The position numbers and the translations under genes were made by a program. DNA of 64,000 nucleotides from positions 1-64,000 of the forward strand of contig NZ_VCNG01000021.1 of assembly GCF_006227205.1 (NCBI RefSeq), given 5' to 3'. Below the pieces are notes generated by a model that worked only from the letters and a program-made list of their open reading frames with translations, ran no database searches and was not told where the DNA came from. The DNA comes from Pseudomonas sp. ICMP22404. GTDB taxonomy: Bacteria; Pseudomonadota; Gammaproteobacteria; Pseudomonadales; Pseudomonadaceae. How positions within the stretch are numbered: position 1 is the first letter of the stretch; each line of letters begins with the position of its first letter. Shown here piece by piece: positions 53,098 to 61,524 of the stretch.

Positions 53098-54056
53098 CCG
53101 ACGAATGCCTCGCGGTCCTGCTTGAGCAACGTCAGCAGCCAGACGAAGTCATCCGGCAACGGCGATTCCCAGCTCATGCGCTTACCGGTGGTCGGATGAT
53201 CCAGTTCCAGGAAACGCGCATGCAGCGCCTGACGCGGGAAGTGCTTCAGGGACTCGACCATGGTCACGCTGGCGGCCGGCGGGATGCGGAAGCGGCCGCC
53301 ATAAGCCGGATCGCCCACCAACGGGAAGTTGATGTGGGCCATGTGCACGCGGATCTGGTGGGTACGACCGGTTTCCAGCTTGACCCGCACGTGGGTGTGG
53401 GAGCGGAAGCGTTCAAGCACGCGGTAGTGACTGACCGCCGGCTTGCCGCCCTCCATCACCGCCATGCGCTGGCGCTGCTGACCGTGACGACCGATGGGAG
53501 CGTTGATCTTGCCGCCAGCGGTCACTACACCGATCACGATGCATTCATAGATGCGGCTGACACTGCGGCTTTGCAGTTGTGCGACCAACTGGGTCTGCGC
53601 CTGGATGGTCTTGGCCACCACCATCAGACCGGTGGTGTCCTTGTCGAGACGATGCACGATACCGGCCCGGGGCACATTGACGATATCCGGCACGTGGTGC
53701 AGCAAGGCATTGAGCAGGGTGCCGTCGGCGTGACCGGCGGCCGGATGCACCACCAGGCCCGCAGGCTTGTTGATCACCAGGATGTCGTCATCTTCATAGA
53801 CGATGTCCAGGGCAATGTCCTGGGCTACCCATTCGCCCTGGGCTTCCTGCTCTGCCGTCAGCTCGAGGATGGCACCGCCATGGACGATGTCGCGCGGGCG
53901 GATGACCGCCCCATCCACCGTCAGGCGGCCGTCCTTGATCCAGGCGGAAAGGCGCGAGCGCGAATGCTCGGTGAAGAGTTGGGCGGCGACTTGATCGAGG
54001 CGTTGGCCGCCCAATTCGGACGGCACCTCTGCGCGAAGTTCTATTTTATCGGACAT
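53094..54056 (-). CDS. rluD: 23S rRNA pseudouridine(1911/1915/1917) synthase
   Basis: A 320-residue enzyme modifying helix 69 of 23S rRNA. The S4 RNA-binding domain (about 15-75) precedes the RluA-type catalytic domain with AGIVHRLDKDTTGLMVVAK, whose aspartate is the nucleophile. The same frame stays open much further upstream, antisense to bamD, but MSDKIELRAEVP at 54056 is the family start. Operon with pgeF; divergent from bamD. Confidence 0.96.
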   Translation of the reverse strand: MSDKIELRAEVPSELGGQRLDQVAAQLFTEHSRSRLSAWIKDGRLTVDGAVIRPRDIVHGGAILELTAEQEAQGEWVAQDIALDIVYEDDDILVINKPAGLVVHPAAGHADGTLLNALLHHVPDIVNVPRAGIVHRLDKDTTGLMVVAKTIQAQTQLVAQLQSRSVSRIYECIVIGVVTAGGKINAPIGRHGQQRQRMAVMEGGKPAVSHYRVLERFRSHTHVRVKLETGRTHQIRVHMAHINFPLVGDPAYGGRFRIPPAASVTMVESLKHFPRQALHARFLELDHPTTGKRMSWESPLPDDFVWLLTLLKQDREAFVG

Positions 54057-54206
54057 GCTCGGACTGGGCGTCGGCACAGCCTTTGGTTTCGGCTGCGCGC
54101 TTGTGGTTAAATACGGCGTCTTTTGCCCCGAGGCTTTCAACGGGGCGCTCATCATAACAGGACGGCCCCGCCCAAGACAGCGGCCGTCATAGGGACGCAA
54201 GCCGCC

Positions 54207-55223
54207 ATGCAAGTGAAACACCTGCTGCTGATCGCCATCCTCGCATTGACTGCTGCTTGCTCGTCGAAGGAAGTCGTAGACGAAAACCTGAGCGAAGTCG
54301 AACTGTACCAACAGGCGCAGAAGGACTTGGACAACAACAGCTACACCAGCGCCACCGCCAAGCTCAAGGCCCTGGAGTCGCGGTATCCGTTCGGTCGTTA
54401 CGCCGATCAGGCCCAGTTGGAGCTGATCTACGCCAACTACAAGAACGCCGAGCCCGAAGCTGCCAAATCTGCCGCCGAACGCTTCATTCGCCTGCATCCA
54501 CAGCACCCGAACGTCGATTACGCCTATTACCTCAAGGGCCTGACGTCTTTCGACCAGGACGTCGGCCTGCTGGCGCGCTTCCTGCCGCTGGACATGACCA
54601 AGCGTGACCCGGGCGCCGCACGCGACTCGTACAACGAGTTCGCCCAACTGACCAGCCGCTTCCCCAACAGCCGCTACTCGCCGGATGCCAAGCAGCGCAT
54701 GATCTACCTGCGCAACCTGCTGGCTTCCTACGAAATCCACGTGGCCGACTACTACCTGACCCGTCAGGCCTACGTCGCCGCCGCCAACCGTGGTCGCTAC
54801 GTGGTGGAAAACTTCCAGGAAACCCCTTCGGTCGGCGACGGCCTGGCGGTGATGACCGAGGCGTACCAACGCCTGCACCTGGACGAACTGGCAGCCAGCA
54901 GCCTGGAAACCCTGAAACTGAATTACCCGGACCACCCTTCCCTGGTCGATGGCCAGTTCACCCCCCGCGTTGCAGAAGCCGACAACCGTTCATGGCTGAG
55001 CAAGGCGACCCTGGGCCTGATCGAATCCCGTCCGCCACTGCCACCGGGCGAAACCCGCGCCAACCAGGACGTACAGCGTCAGTTCCAGGATGCCAAGGAA
55101 GCCATTCCGAACGAGCTCAAGCCAAAGGATGAAAATGGCGATGTGATTGAAGAACCGGAGGCTGAGAACAACTCCAGCGACCGCTCCTGGTTCAGCTACA
55201 TGACCTTCGGCCTGTTCGACTGA
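54207..55223 (+). CDS. bamD: Outer membrane protein assembly factor BamD
   Basis: A 338-residue essential lipoprotein of the BAM complex. The lipobox LTAAC acylates C18. Five tetratricopeptide-like repeats occupy about 30-245. The C-terminal 60 residues are an acidic, Asn/Glu-rich tail longer than in E. coli BamD (245 residues), as usual in pseudomonads. Confidence 0.96.
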   Translation: MQVKHLLLIAILALTAACSSKEVVDENLSEVELYQQAQKDLDNNSYTSATAKLKALESRYPFGRYADQAQLELIYANYKNAEPEAAKSAAERFIRLHPQHPNVDYAYYLKGLTSFDQDVGLLARFLPLDMTKRDPGAARDSYNEFAQLTSRFPNSRYSPDAKQRMIYLRNLLASYEIHVADYYLTRQAYVAAANRGRYVVENFQETPSVGDGLAVMTEAYQRLHLDELAASSLETLKLNYPDHPSLVDGQFTPRVAEADNRSWLSKATLGLIESRPPLPPGETRANQDVQRQFQDAKEAIPNELKPKDENGDVIEEPEAENNSSDRSWFSYMTFGLFD

Positions 55224-55238
55224 GCACAGGGCATTCAC

Positions 55239-55268
55239 AAAAGGGAGACCCGACGGTCTCCCTTTTTT
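55239..55268 (+). terminator. bamD terminator
   Basis: AAGGGAGACC/GGTCTCCCTT around CGAC, followed by T4-T6, 18 bases past the stop. Confidence 0.9.
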
Positions 55269-55347
55269 ATGCCTGGATCCTATTGAACTGTGCGCCGCCC
55301 CAGTCCTTGGCTAAACTGCCTCATCTCTCGCCAGAAAGCCGCCCATC

Positions 55348-55581
55348 ATGCTTCGTCTAATCATCTTGTTCGCCGTCGTTGCCTCCGCCATATGGATCTT
55401 TCGCAACGTGAAGCCCAAGGCGTCCGCGACGCGATCATCCCGGGAACAGGATGCCCCGCCCATGGTTCGCTGCGCCCACTGTGGCGTGCACCTGCCGCGT
55501 GACCGGGCACTCCCTCTCCAACAACAGTGGTACTGCAGCCAGGCTCACCTCGAGCAAGGCCCGGGCCCTCGTGATCGCTGA
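55348..55581 (+). CDS. PP0621 family protein
   Basis: A 77-residue protein: one N-terminal membrane helix (about 3-18), a basic linker, then a small zinc-ribbon-like module with CAHCGVHLP and WYCSQAH. It matches the PP0621 family, which precedes pilS in pseudomonads. Function unknown. Its stop overlaps the pilS GTG start region by eleven bases, so translation is probably coupled. Confidence 0.85.
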   Translation: MLRLIILFAVVASAIWIFRNVKPKASATRSSREQDAPPMVRCAHCGVHLPRDRALPLQQQWYCSQAHLEQGPGPRDR

Positions 55582-57157
55582 GGCTTCCCCTCGCGTCAGA
55601 CAGACGCAGCGCCTGCTGCGTCTCTATCACCTGTACCGCTTGAGCATCGGCATCACCCTGGTGCTGCTGATCTCCAGCAACATGGACAACCGCCTGCTGG
55701 AGTTCGCCAACGACGACCTGCTGCGCAGTGGCAGCTGGTTGTACCTGGTGCTGAACATCCTGCTGGTGGTGTTCCTTGAAAACACCCGAAGCCCCGCCCG
55801 GCTGTTTGGCCTGGCCCTGACCGATGTGTTGCTGCTGTCATGGCTGTTCTTCGCGGCAGGCGGTGCTCCCAGCGCCATTGGCAATCTGCTCATTGTTTCG
55901 GTGGCCATTGGCAACACGCTGCTGCGCGGCCGAGTCGGCCTGTTGATCGCTGCCGTCGCCACGATCGGCATAGTGGGGTCTAGTTTCTTCCTTGGCCTGC
56001 ACGACTCGAACTCTCCCGGCAGTTATTTGCAGGCCGGTACCCTGGGAGCGCTATGCTTCGCCGCTGCGCTGCTGGTACAAGGCCTGACCCGGCGACTGGA
56101 AGCCAGCGAAACCCTGGCCGAGCAGCGAGCCAGCGAGGTGACCAGCCTCGAAACCCTCAATGCCTTGATCCTGCAGCGCATGCGCACCGGCATCCTGGTG
56201 CTCGATCGTCAACGCCGGGTGCAACTGGCCAACGAAAGCGCCTTGAACCTGTTGGGCATGCACGACCTGGTCGGCCAGCCAATCGATGACTACTCCGCCG
56301 CCCTCGTCGACAGCTTGAAAGTGTGGCTGAACAATCCCAGCCTGCGCCCACCAACCCTGGCCATCACCGGCACGGGCCTGACCCTGCAACCGAGCTTCAT
56401 CGCCCTGGGGCACAACGAACAGCATCAGATCCTGGTGTTTCTCGAAGACCTGGCCCAGGTGGCCCAGCACGCCCAGCAACTGAAACTCGCCTCACTCGGG
56501 CGCCTCACCGCCGGCATCGCCCATGAAATCCGCAATCCCCTGGGGGCCATCAGCCATGCGGCGCAATTACTGCGCGAGTCCGAGGAACTGAACGACTCGG
56601 ATCGACGTCTGACACAGATTATTCAAGATCACTCCCAACGAATGAACCGCGTCATCGAAAACGTCCTGCAGTTGTCCCGTCGCCAGCAAACCACGCCCCA
56701 GCGCCTGGACCTGCGCACCTGGCTCGACCAGTTCGTCCAACAGGCCCGCGAAAGCATGGCCGCGCACCAGCAATTGCATCTGAGCATCGCCCCGGGCGAC
56801 TACACCACGCTCATGGACCCCGATCAATTGACCCAGGTGCTCGACAACCTACTGCGCAACGCCTGGCGCCACAGTGCCCAGGCCCATGAACGGGCCGAGT
56901 CCTGGCTGGAACTGTTCGTCGATCCCCATAGCCATCTCCCCACGCTGGACATCATCGACAACGGCCCCGGCGTGACACCGGACCAGCAGGCGCACCTGTT
57001 CGAACCCTTTTTCACCACCAGCAGCCAGGGCACCGGCCTTGGGCTCTATCTGTCCCGTGAGCTGTGCGAAAGCAATCAGGCCCGCCTAGACTTCAAACCA
57101 CGCCAAGGCGGCGGCTGCTTTCGCATCACTTTTGCTCACGGACGGAAACAGATTTGA
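55571..57157 (+). CDS. pilS: PilS, sensor histidine kinase for pilin expression
   Basis: A 528-residue kinase with six N-terminal membrane helices (about 20-185), a PAS domain (about 200-300) and the kinase core. The phosphorylated histidine is H318 in GIAHEIRNPLGAI; GTGLGLYLSREL is the ATP-lid motif. I start it at GTG 55571, which gives the P. aeruginosa length; the frame upstream lies within the PP0621 gene. In P. aeruginosa PilS senses PilA in the membrane. Confidence 0.93.
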   Translation: MIAEASPRVRQTQRLLRLYHLYRLSIGITLVLLISSNMDNRLLEFANDDLLRSGSWLYLVLNILLVVFLENTRSPARLFGLALTDVLLLSWLFFAAGGAPSAIGNLLIVSVAIGNTLLRGRVGLLIAAVATIGIVGSSFFLGLHDSNSPGSYLQAGTLGALCFAAALLVQGLTRRLEASETLAEQRASEVTSLETLNALILQRMRTGILVLDRQRRVQLANESALNLLGMHDLVGQPIDDYSAALVDSLKVWLNNPSLRPPTLAITGTGLTLQPSFIALGHNEQHQILVFLEDLAQVAQHAQQLKLASLGRLTAGIAHEIRNPLGAISHAAQLLRESEELNDSDRRLTQIIQDHSQRMNRVIENVLQLSRRQQTTPQRLDLRTWLDQFVQQARESMAAHQQLHLSIAPGDYTTLMDPDQLTQVLDNLLRNAWRHSAQAHERAESWLELFVDPHSHLPTLDIIDNGPGVTPDQQAHLFEPFFTTSSQGTGLGLYLSRELCESNQARLDFKPRQGGGCFRITFAHGRKQI

Positions 57158-58497
57158 ATACACGCTCACGGCAACGGATCCTGATCGTCGACGACGAACC
57201 GGACATCCGCGAACTCCTGGACATCACCCTGGGCAGGATGAAACTCGACACCCGCAGCGCCAGGAATCTTGCCGAGGCCCAGTCTCTGTTGGCGGAAGAG
57301 GCGTTCGACCTGTGCCTGACCGACATGCGCCTGCCCGACGGTACCGGCCTGGAACTGGTGCAGCACATCCAACAGCGCTTCCCGCAACTGCCGGTGGCGA
57401 TGATCACCGCCTACGGCAGCCTGGAAACCGCCATCGACGCCCTCAAGGCCGGGGCTTTTGACTTTCTGACCAAACCGGTCGACCTGGGTCGGCTACGAGA
57501 ACTGGTCACCAGCGCCCTGCGCCTGCCACCGGCCACCGCCCCGACCACCATCGAACGCTGCCTGCTGGGCGACTCCCCGCCAATGCGCAGCGTGCGCAAA
57601 CAGATCGAAAAGCTGGCCCGCAGCCAGGCGCCGGTGTACATCAGCGGGGAGTCGGGCTGTGGCAAGGAACTGGTGGCACGGCTGATCCACGAACAAGGCC
57701 CCCGTTCCAGTCGGGGTTTTGTGCCGGTCAACTGCGGGGCCATCCCGACAGAGCTGATGGAAAGTGAGTTTTTCGGCCATCGAAAAGGCAGCTTCAGCGG
57801 TGCCATCGAGGACAAGCCCGGTCTGTTCCAGGCCGCCCACGGTGGCACCCTGTTCCTCGATGAAGTGGCTGACCTGCCCCTGGCGATGCAGGTCAAGCTG
57901 CTGCGAGCGATCCAGGAAAAGGCCGTGCGCGCCGTTGGTGGTCAGCAGGAGGAAGTGGTGGATGTCCGCATCCTCTGCGCGACCCATAAGGACCTGGACG
58001 CCGAAGTGGCCGCCGGGCGCTTTCGCCAGGACCTGTACTACCGCCTGAACGTCATCGAACTCCGCGTCCCGCCCCTTCGCGAGCGCCGCGAAGACATCGA
58101 GCCGCTGGCCATCCACATGCTCCAGCGCCTGGCGGCCAGCACCGGCAACCCCGCCGCCAGAATCCATCCCCAAGCCCTCGAGGCCCTTCGAAACTACCGC
58201 TTCCCCGGCAACGTACGAGAGCTGGAAAACATGCTCGAACGGGCCTACACCCTCTGCGAACACCAACAGATCGAAGCCGACGACCTGCGCCTGGCCGAAG
58301 GCAATGGCATCACCGACACCGCCAACCCCGATTTGATGCGAGTCGACAACCTGGAAGACTATCTGGAAGACGTCGAACGCAAGGTCATCCTCCAGGCCTT
58401 GGAAGAAACCCGCTGGAACCGCACCGCCGCAGCGCAGCGATTGAAGCTGTCGTTTCGGTCAATGCGGTATCGGTTGAAGAAATTGGGGTTGGATTGA
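57154..58497 (+). CDS. pilR: PilR, sigma54-dependent response regulator
   Basis: A 447-residue NtrC-type activator of pilA. Receiver phosphoacceptor D57 (LCLTDMRLPDG). AAA+ Walker A is GESGCGKE. The sigma54-contact loop reads GSFSGA where most family members have GAFTGA. The C-terminal FIS-type helix-turn-helix ends RYRLKKLGLD. The likely start is TTG 57154, overlapping the pilS stop by four bases (TTGA), a rare codon with coupled translation. Confidence 0.92.
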   Translation: MNTRSRQRILIVDDEPDIRELLDITLGRMKLDTRSARNLAEAQSLLAEEAFDLCLTDMRLPDGTGLELVQHIQQRFPQLPVAMITAYGSLETAIDALKAGAFDFLTKPVDLGRLRELVTSALRLPPATAPTTIERCLLGDSPPMRSVRKQIEKLARSQAPVYISGESGCGKELVARLIHEQGPRSSRGFVPVNCGAIPTELMESEFFGHRKGSFSGAIEDKPGLFQAAHGGTLFLDEVADLPLAMQVKLLRAIQEKAVRAVGGQQEEVVDVRILCATHKDLDAEVAAGRFRQDLYYRLNVIELRVPPLRERREDIEPLAIHMLQRLAASTGNPAARIHPQALEALRNYRFPGNVRELENMLERAYTLCEHQQIEADDLRLAEGNGITDTANPDLMRVDNLEDYLEDVERKVILQALEETRWNRTAAAQRLKLSFRSMRYRLKKLGLD

Positions 58498-58533
58498 GGG
58501 AGCCACCACCAGTGGCTCGGCTCAGACCGTCCC

Positions 58534-58665
58534 TGTGGCGAGGGGATTCATCCCCGCTGGGCTGCGTAGCGGCCCTAAGACAGTCGATACAATCTGCCCG
58601 ATACACCGAGGTGTAAGGATTCAGGGCTGCTACACAGCCCAGCGGGGATAAATCCCCTCGCCACA
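58534..58665. repeat. Paired repeat of the GGCGAGGGGAT family
   Basis: Arms TGTGGCGAGGGGATTCATCC (58534-58553, continuing into CCGCTGGGCTG) and its complement ending in CCCCTCGCCACA (58654-58665) enclose about 70 bases. A second REP-like family; a single arm is at 44131-44151. Confidence 0.85.
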
Positions 58666-58689
58666 ACCGCCAGTTCTATTGATCAGTTC

Positions 58690-59055
58690 CTAATCCGCCG
58701 ACACCGGCACCCGCTCATCCAACACCCGATTGGCCAGCAATTCGCTCAGCTCGATCAGCTGCTGCACACCCAAAGCGACATGCCGACGCGAACCATCAAG
58801 CTCGAAAGCCAGGTCGCTGAGCGTCGCGTTGGCGGATGCCAGGGTTTCGCTCAGGTTGGCGAGGAGGCATTCGGCGTCTATGCCTTCCATGACGGTGAAT
58901 AACTGGCTTGAGGCTGGTTTCTTTTTGACTTCAGGTGGAGGGGCCAGGTAATAGTCGAGGGCGCGCTTGGCGGCTTCATCGAGCTTTTGAGGATCGAGCC
59001 CGCCATGGGCTGATGAGGAATCTGTTTCAGGGGGATTGGGTGTGACTTTGATCAT
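58690..59055 (-). CDS. DUF6124 family protein
   Basis: A 121-residue soluble protein with a disordered N-terminus (MIKVTPNPPETDSS) and a helical C-terminal domain LANLSETLASANATLSDLAF...VALGVQQLIELSELLANRVL. It matches the DUF6124 group, common and multi-copy in P. fluorescens-type genomes and related to DUF3077 proteins. Function unknown. GGAG seven bases before 59055 sets the start. The leader just upstream can fold so that this GGAG is paired. Confidence 0.8.
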   Translation of the reverse strand: MIKVTPNPPETDSSSAHGGLDPQKLDEAAKRALDYYLAPPPEVKKKPASSQLFTVMEGIDAECLLANLSETLASANATLSDLAFELDGSRRHVALGVQQLIELSELLANRVLDERVPVSAD

Positions 59056-59170
59056 CGTGCATCTCCAAGGTTTGGAGCTGCCACCGATCGCCGCGACGCA
59101 ATTGGAGGTGGCAGCTGTACGCGGGTTCGCGGACCGAGACCTTGGTACCCGGCATACCCGAAGGTATCCC
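59056..59170 (-). promoter_or_regulatory. Structured leader of the DUF6124 gene with paired ribosome site
   Basis: On the minus-strand transcript, 5' to 3': ATACC-TTCG-GGTAT (59154-59167) is a hairpin with a C(UUCG)G loop; CCAAGGT (59139-59145) can pair with ACCTTGG (59065-59071), which overlaps the GGAG ribosome site (59063-59066); between them AGCTGCCACC (59107-59116) pairs perfectly with GGTGGCAGCT (59076-59085), with an inner ATTGC/GCGAT stem. The layout suggests an RNA that controls translation. I recall similar leaders before DUF3077/DUF6124 genes but could not compare. Confidence 0.6.
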
Positions 59171-59447
59171 ACGCACAGCCAGCCATGACAGAACGATAAA
59201 TGCCGAAGCTCCATCGTAGGCTGGAATTATGCACCAAGTTAGCGGGCCGCGACGCCCGGACGCTGAATTGGCAGCGACCGAAAGAGGTTAGCGATAAGCC
59301 TTCCCACCCGGCAACCGCCAAAGCTCGTCGGAAAAATCGGCTTCAGCTTGGATGTTGTCCGACCATTCCCACAAATCTCGAACAGCTGTCAGCTCGCTCA
59401 CAACAACTCTGCGGCAACCTGTTATTTCTCAGCCAACGCCAATCCCC
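59171..59447. other. Upstream part of the DUF6124 region, no gene seen
   Basis: About 280 bases without a supportable gene. Short open frames on both strands lack ribosome sites and recognisable products. The conserved-looking stretch around 59240-59310 may belong to the DUF6124 promoter and leader. Confidence 0.4.
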
Positions 59448-59535
59448 GTGGGAGCGAGCCTGCTCGCGATTGCGGTGGGTCAGTTTGAATACATGTTGAA
59501 TGTCCGACGCCATCGCGAGCAGGCTCGCTCCCACA
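59448..59535. repeat. REP pair, copy 13
   Basis: Arms at 59448-59473 and 59511-59535. Confidence 0.88.
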
Positions 59536-59584
59536 ATTTGATCTATATATGGCCGGAGAGACAGGTCGGCTGTAAGGCCGCCTC

Positions 59585-59850
59585 GCTTTTGCTTTTGCTT
59601 TTGCTTTTGATCTTGATCTTCGGGCCCCATTAACCACGCTGGCCGAACGCAGGCATTGCGTAGTGGGCAACCCGGCATGGATGCCGGGTTAGCCGCGCTG
59701 GGCCATGGATGGCCCTTCGCGGCGGGCCCACGGAGCAATGCCGGAGTGAGGGCACACCGAGCCTAGGCGAGGTGCCGAGTGGTGGGGCCAAGCCTTTTTT
59801 GCTTACTTTTTTTGGCGTCTGAAAAAAAGTAAGCCGCCGTAAGGGCGGAA
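59585..59850. repeat. Composite dispersed repeat
   Basis: Begins with four CTTTTG hexamers (59585-59609), then AACCCGGCAT/ATGCCGGGTT (59669-59690), GGGCCAT/ATGGCCC (59699-59715) and a 13-bp perfect stem GCTTACTTTTTTT/AAAAAAAGTAAGC (59801-59834). I recall this order of blocks from many P. fluorescens intergenic regions, often misread as small proteins. No gene is supported. Confidence 0.6.
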
Positions 59851-59897
59851 CCCTAAGTGGCCGTTACCGCAGCAATGGATATGTACTCGACGCAAGA

Positions 59898-59926
59898 CCG
59901 CCATCGCGAGCAGGCTCGCTCCCACA
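59898..59926. repeat. Single REP arm, copy 14
   Basis: A lone arm CATCGCGAGCAGGCTCGCTC with CCACAA, 27 bases from the thiO stop. Confidence 0.85.
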
Positions 59927-59952
59927 ATTGGATCGGAGTACACCGCAAGATC

Positions 59953-61053
59953 CTACATCCGCCCCGCCGGCGAATACGGCGCAGGATCAATCACCGGCTC
60001 ACGCCCCAACATCACATCCGTAAACAACCGACACGACGCCGGCGCCAACACCAACCCATTGCGATAATGCCCACAGTTCAACCAAAGCCCCGCAAACCCC
60101 GGCACCTCACCGATATAAGGCACCCCCGCCGGCGATCCAGGCCGCAATCCGGCCCAATGCCCGACCACCTCAGCCTCGGCCAGCGCCGGAATCAATTGCT
60201 GCGCCGAAGCCTTCAGACTCTCCAGCGCCGCTTCCGTCGGGGTCTTGTCGAAGCCTTCGCGCTCCAGGGTACTGCCCACCAGGATATGCCCGTCACGCCG
60301 CGGAATCGCATAACGGCCCTTGGCCAGGACCATGCTCGACAGGAAGTCGGACGCGCACTTGTACAAGATCATCTGGCCCTTGACCGGCTCCACCGGCAAG
60401 TTCAGACCCAGGGTCTTGAGCAATTCCCCACTCCAGGCCCCAGCAGCCAGCACCACCTGATCGCCACGAATCGCCCCGGCCGAGCTGTTCACCCCCACGA
60501 CACGTCCGCCGTCGCGGATGAATCCAGTGACCTCGCATTGCTCATGCAGCGTGACCTCGGGCAGCGACAGCAACGCTGCCTTGAGGGATTTCACCAACCG
60601 GGGATTGCGCACGTTCGCCACGTCAGCCATGTGGATCGCCCGGGAGAACCCGGTACCCAGTACCGGCACCGCATCGTGGACAGCCGAGATATCCACGGAC
60701 CGCAACGATCGCCCTTCCCGCGCGGCCCAGGCGAGCGCTTCGTCCTGATCGTCCAGGTCCAGCCAATAGAGCCCGGTGACATGCACTTGCGGATCAATGC
60801 CGGTGGCCGCAAACAAACGCTGGCCCAACTGTGGGTAAAAATCCTGTGACCAGTGCGCCAGCGCCGTGACCGCCGGGCTGTAGCGCCACGGGTACAACGG
60901 CGAAACGATGCCGCCACCGGCCCAGGACGATTCCTGGCCGACACTGGAACGCTCCAGCAGCACGACACGTTGCCCTTCGGACGCCAGATTGAACGCTGTC
61001 AGCAGGCCAATGACTCCGCCGCCGACAATCACCACTTGCTGTTGCCTGGTCAT
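59953..61053 (-). CDS. thiO: Glycine oxidase ThiO
   Basis: A 366-residue FAD-dependent amine oxidase of the DAO family converting glycine to iminoglycine for the thiamine thiazole ring. The dinucleotide motif VVIVGGGVIGLLTA is at 7-20; GAWSGELL and VGSTLEREGFD match the family. In P. aeruginosa the same gene also lies between pilR and the minor pilin genes. Confidence 0.93.
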   Translation of the reverse strand: MTRQQQVVIVGGGVIGLLTAFNLASEGQRVVLLERSSVGQESSWAGGGIVSPLYPWRYSPAVTALAHWSQDFYPQLGQRLFAATGIDPQVHVTGLYWLDLDDQDEALAWAAREGRSLRSVDISAVHDAVPVLGTGFSRAIHMADVANVRNPRLVKSLKAALLSLPEVTLHEQCEVTGFIRDGGRVVGVNSSAGAIRGDQVVLAAGAWSGELLKTLGLNLPVEPVKGQMILYKCASDFLSSMVLAKGRYAIPRRDGHILVGSTLEREGFDKTPTEAALESLKASAQQLIPALAEAEVVGHWAGLRPGSPAGVPYIGEVPGFAGLWLNCGHYRNGLVLAPASCRLFTDVMLGREPVIDPAPYSPAGRM

Positions 61054-61111
61054 GTTCTGATTCGACTCGTAAGACTGTAGGGCGCGACGCCGCGTCCTAA
61101 AAAAATAAAGC

Positions 61112-61513
61112 TCAGCGACCCCAGCAATCCTTGGTGGTCAGCCCGGACGCGGCGTTGAGCATGCTGCGCACGCCGGTGTTGTTGATGGTGAAGTCACCGC
61201 ACTTGTCCGTCGCCATGGACGAGCCACTTTTACGTACCGCGGTCAGGGTAAAGCTCTGGTCCGCCAACGTCCGGTTGATGGTATAGAAATCATTGCCATT
61301 GCTCAGCCCGGTCGCGTTGGTATAGACATTGTTCTTCGAATAGTAGCGCTCGAGTATCTGCGCCTGTTCCGACAACAACCCGGCGATTTCGGCGCGGCGG
61401 CCCTTTTTCATGTATTCGGTCAGGCTCGGGTAGCCGACGGTGATCACGATACCGATGATCGCGATCACGATCATGATTTCGATCAAGGTGAAACCCCGGT
61501 TGGTTTTGTGCAT
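61112..61513 (-). CDS. pilE: Type IV minor pilin PilE
   Basis: A 133-residue minor pilin. Leader MHKTNRG is followed by FTLIEIMIVIAIIGIVITVG with Glu at mature position 5. The C-terminal part has two cysteines (TDKCGDFT, TKDCWGR). It resembles PilE, a pilus-primed minor pilin. Start 61513 gives the proper seven-residue leader; 61543 would add ten residues. It starts 11 bases after the pilY1 stop. Confidence 0.93.
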   Translation of the reverse strand: MHKTNRGFTLIEIMIVIAIIGIVITVGYPSLTEYMKKGRRAEIAGLLSEQAQILERYYSKNNVYTNATGLSNGNDFYTINRTLADQSFTLTAVRKSGSSMATDKCGDFTINNTGVRSMLNAASGLTTKDCWGR

Positions 61514-61524
61514 TCCCTTACCCC

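Noticed and set aside
54057..54935. Upstream extension of rluD to 613 codons
   Set aside because: The extra part is antisense to bamD, and the RluD family begins at 54056.
59200..59499. 99-codon plus-strand frame between the DUF6124 gene and thiO
   Set aside because: No ribosome site, no known family, and its end is translated REP sequence.
59857..60849. 330-codon plus-strand frame
   Set aside because: Starts in a repeat and is antisense to thiO.
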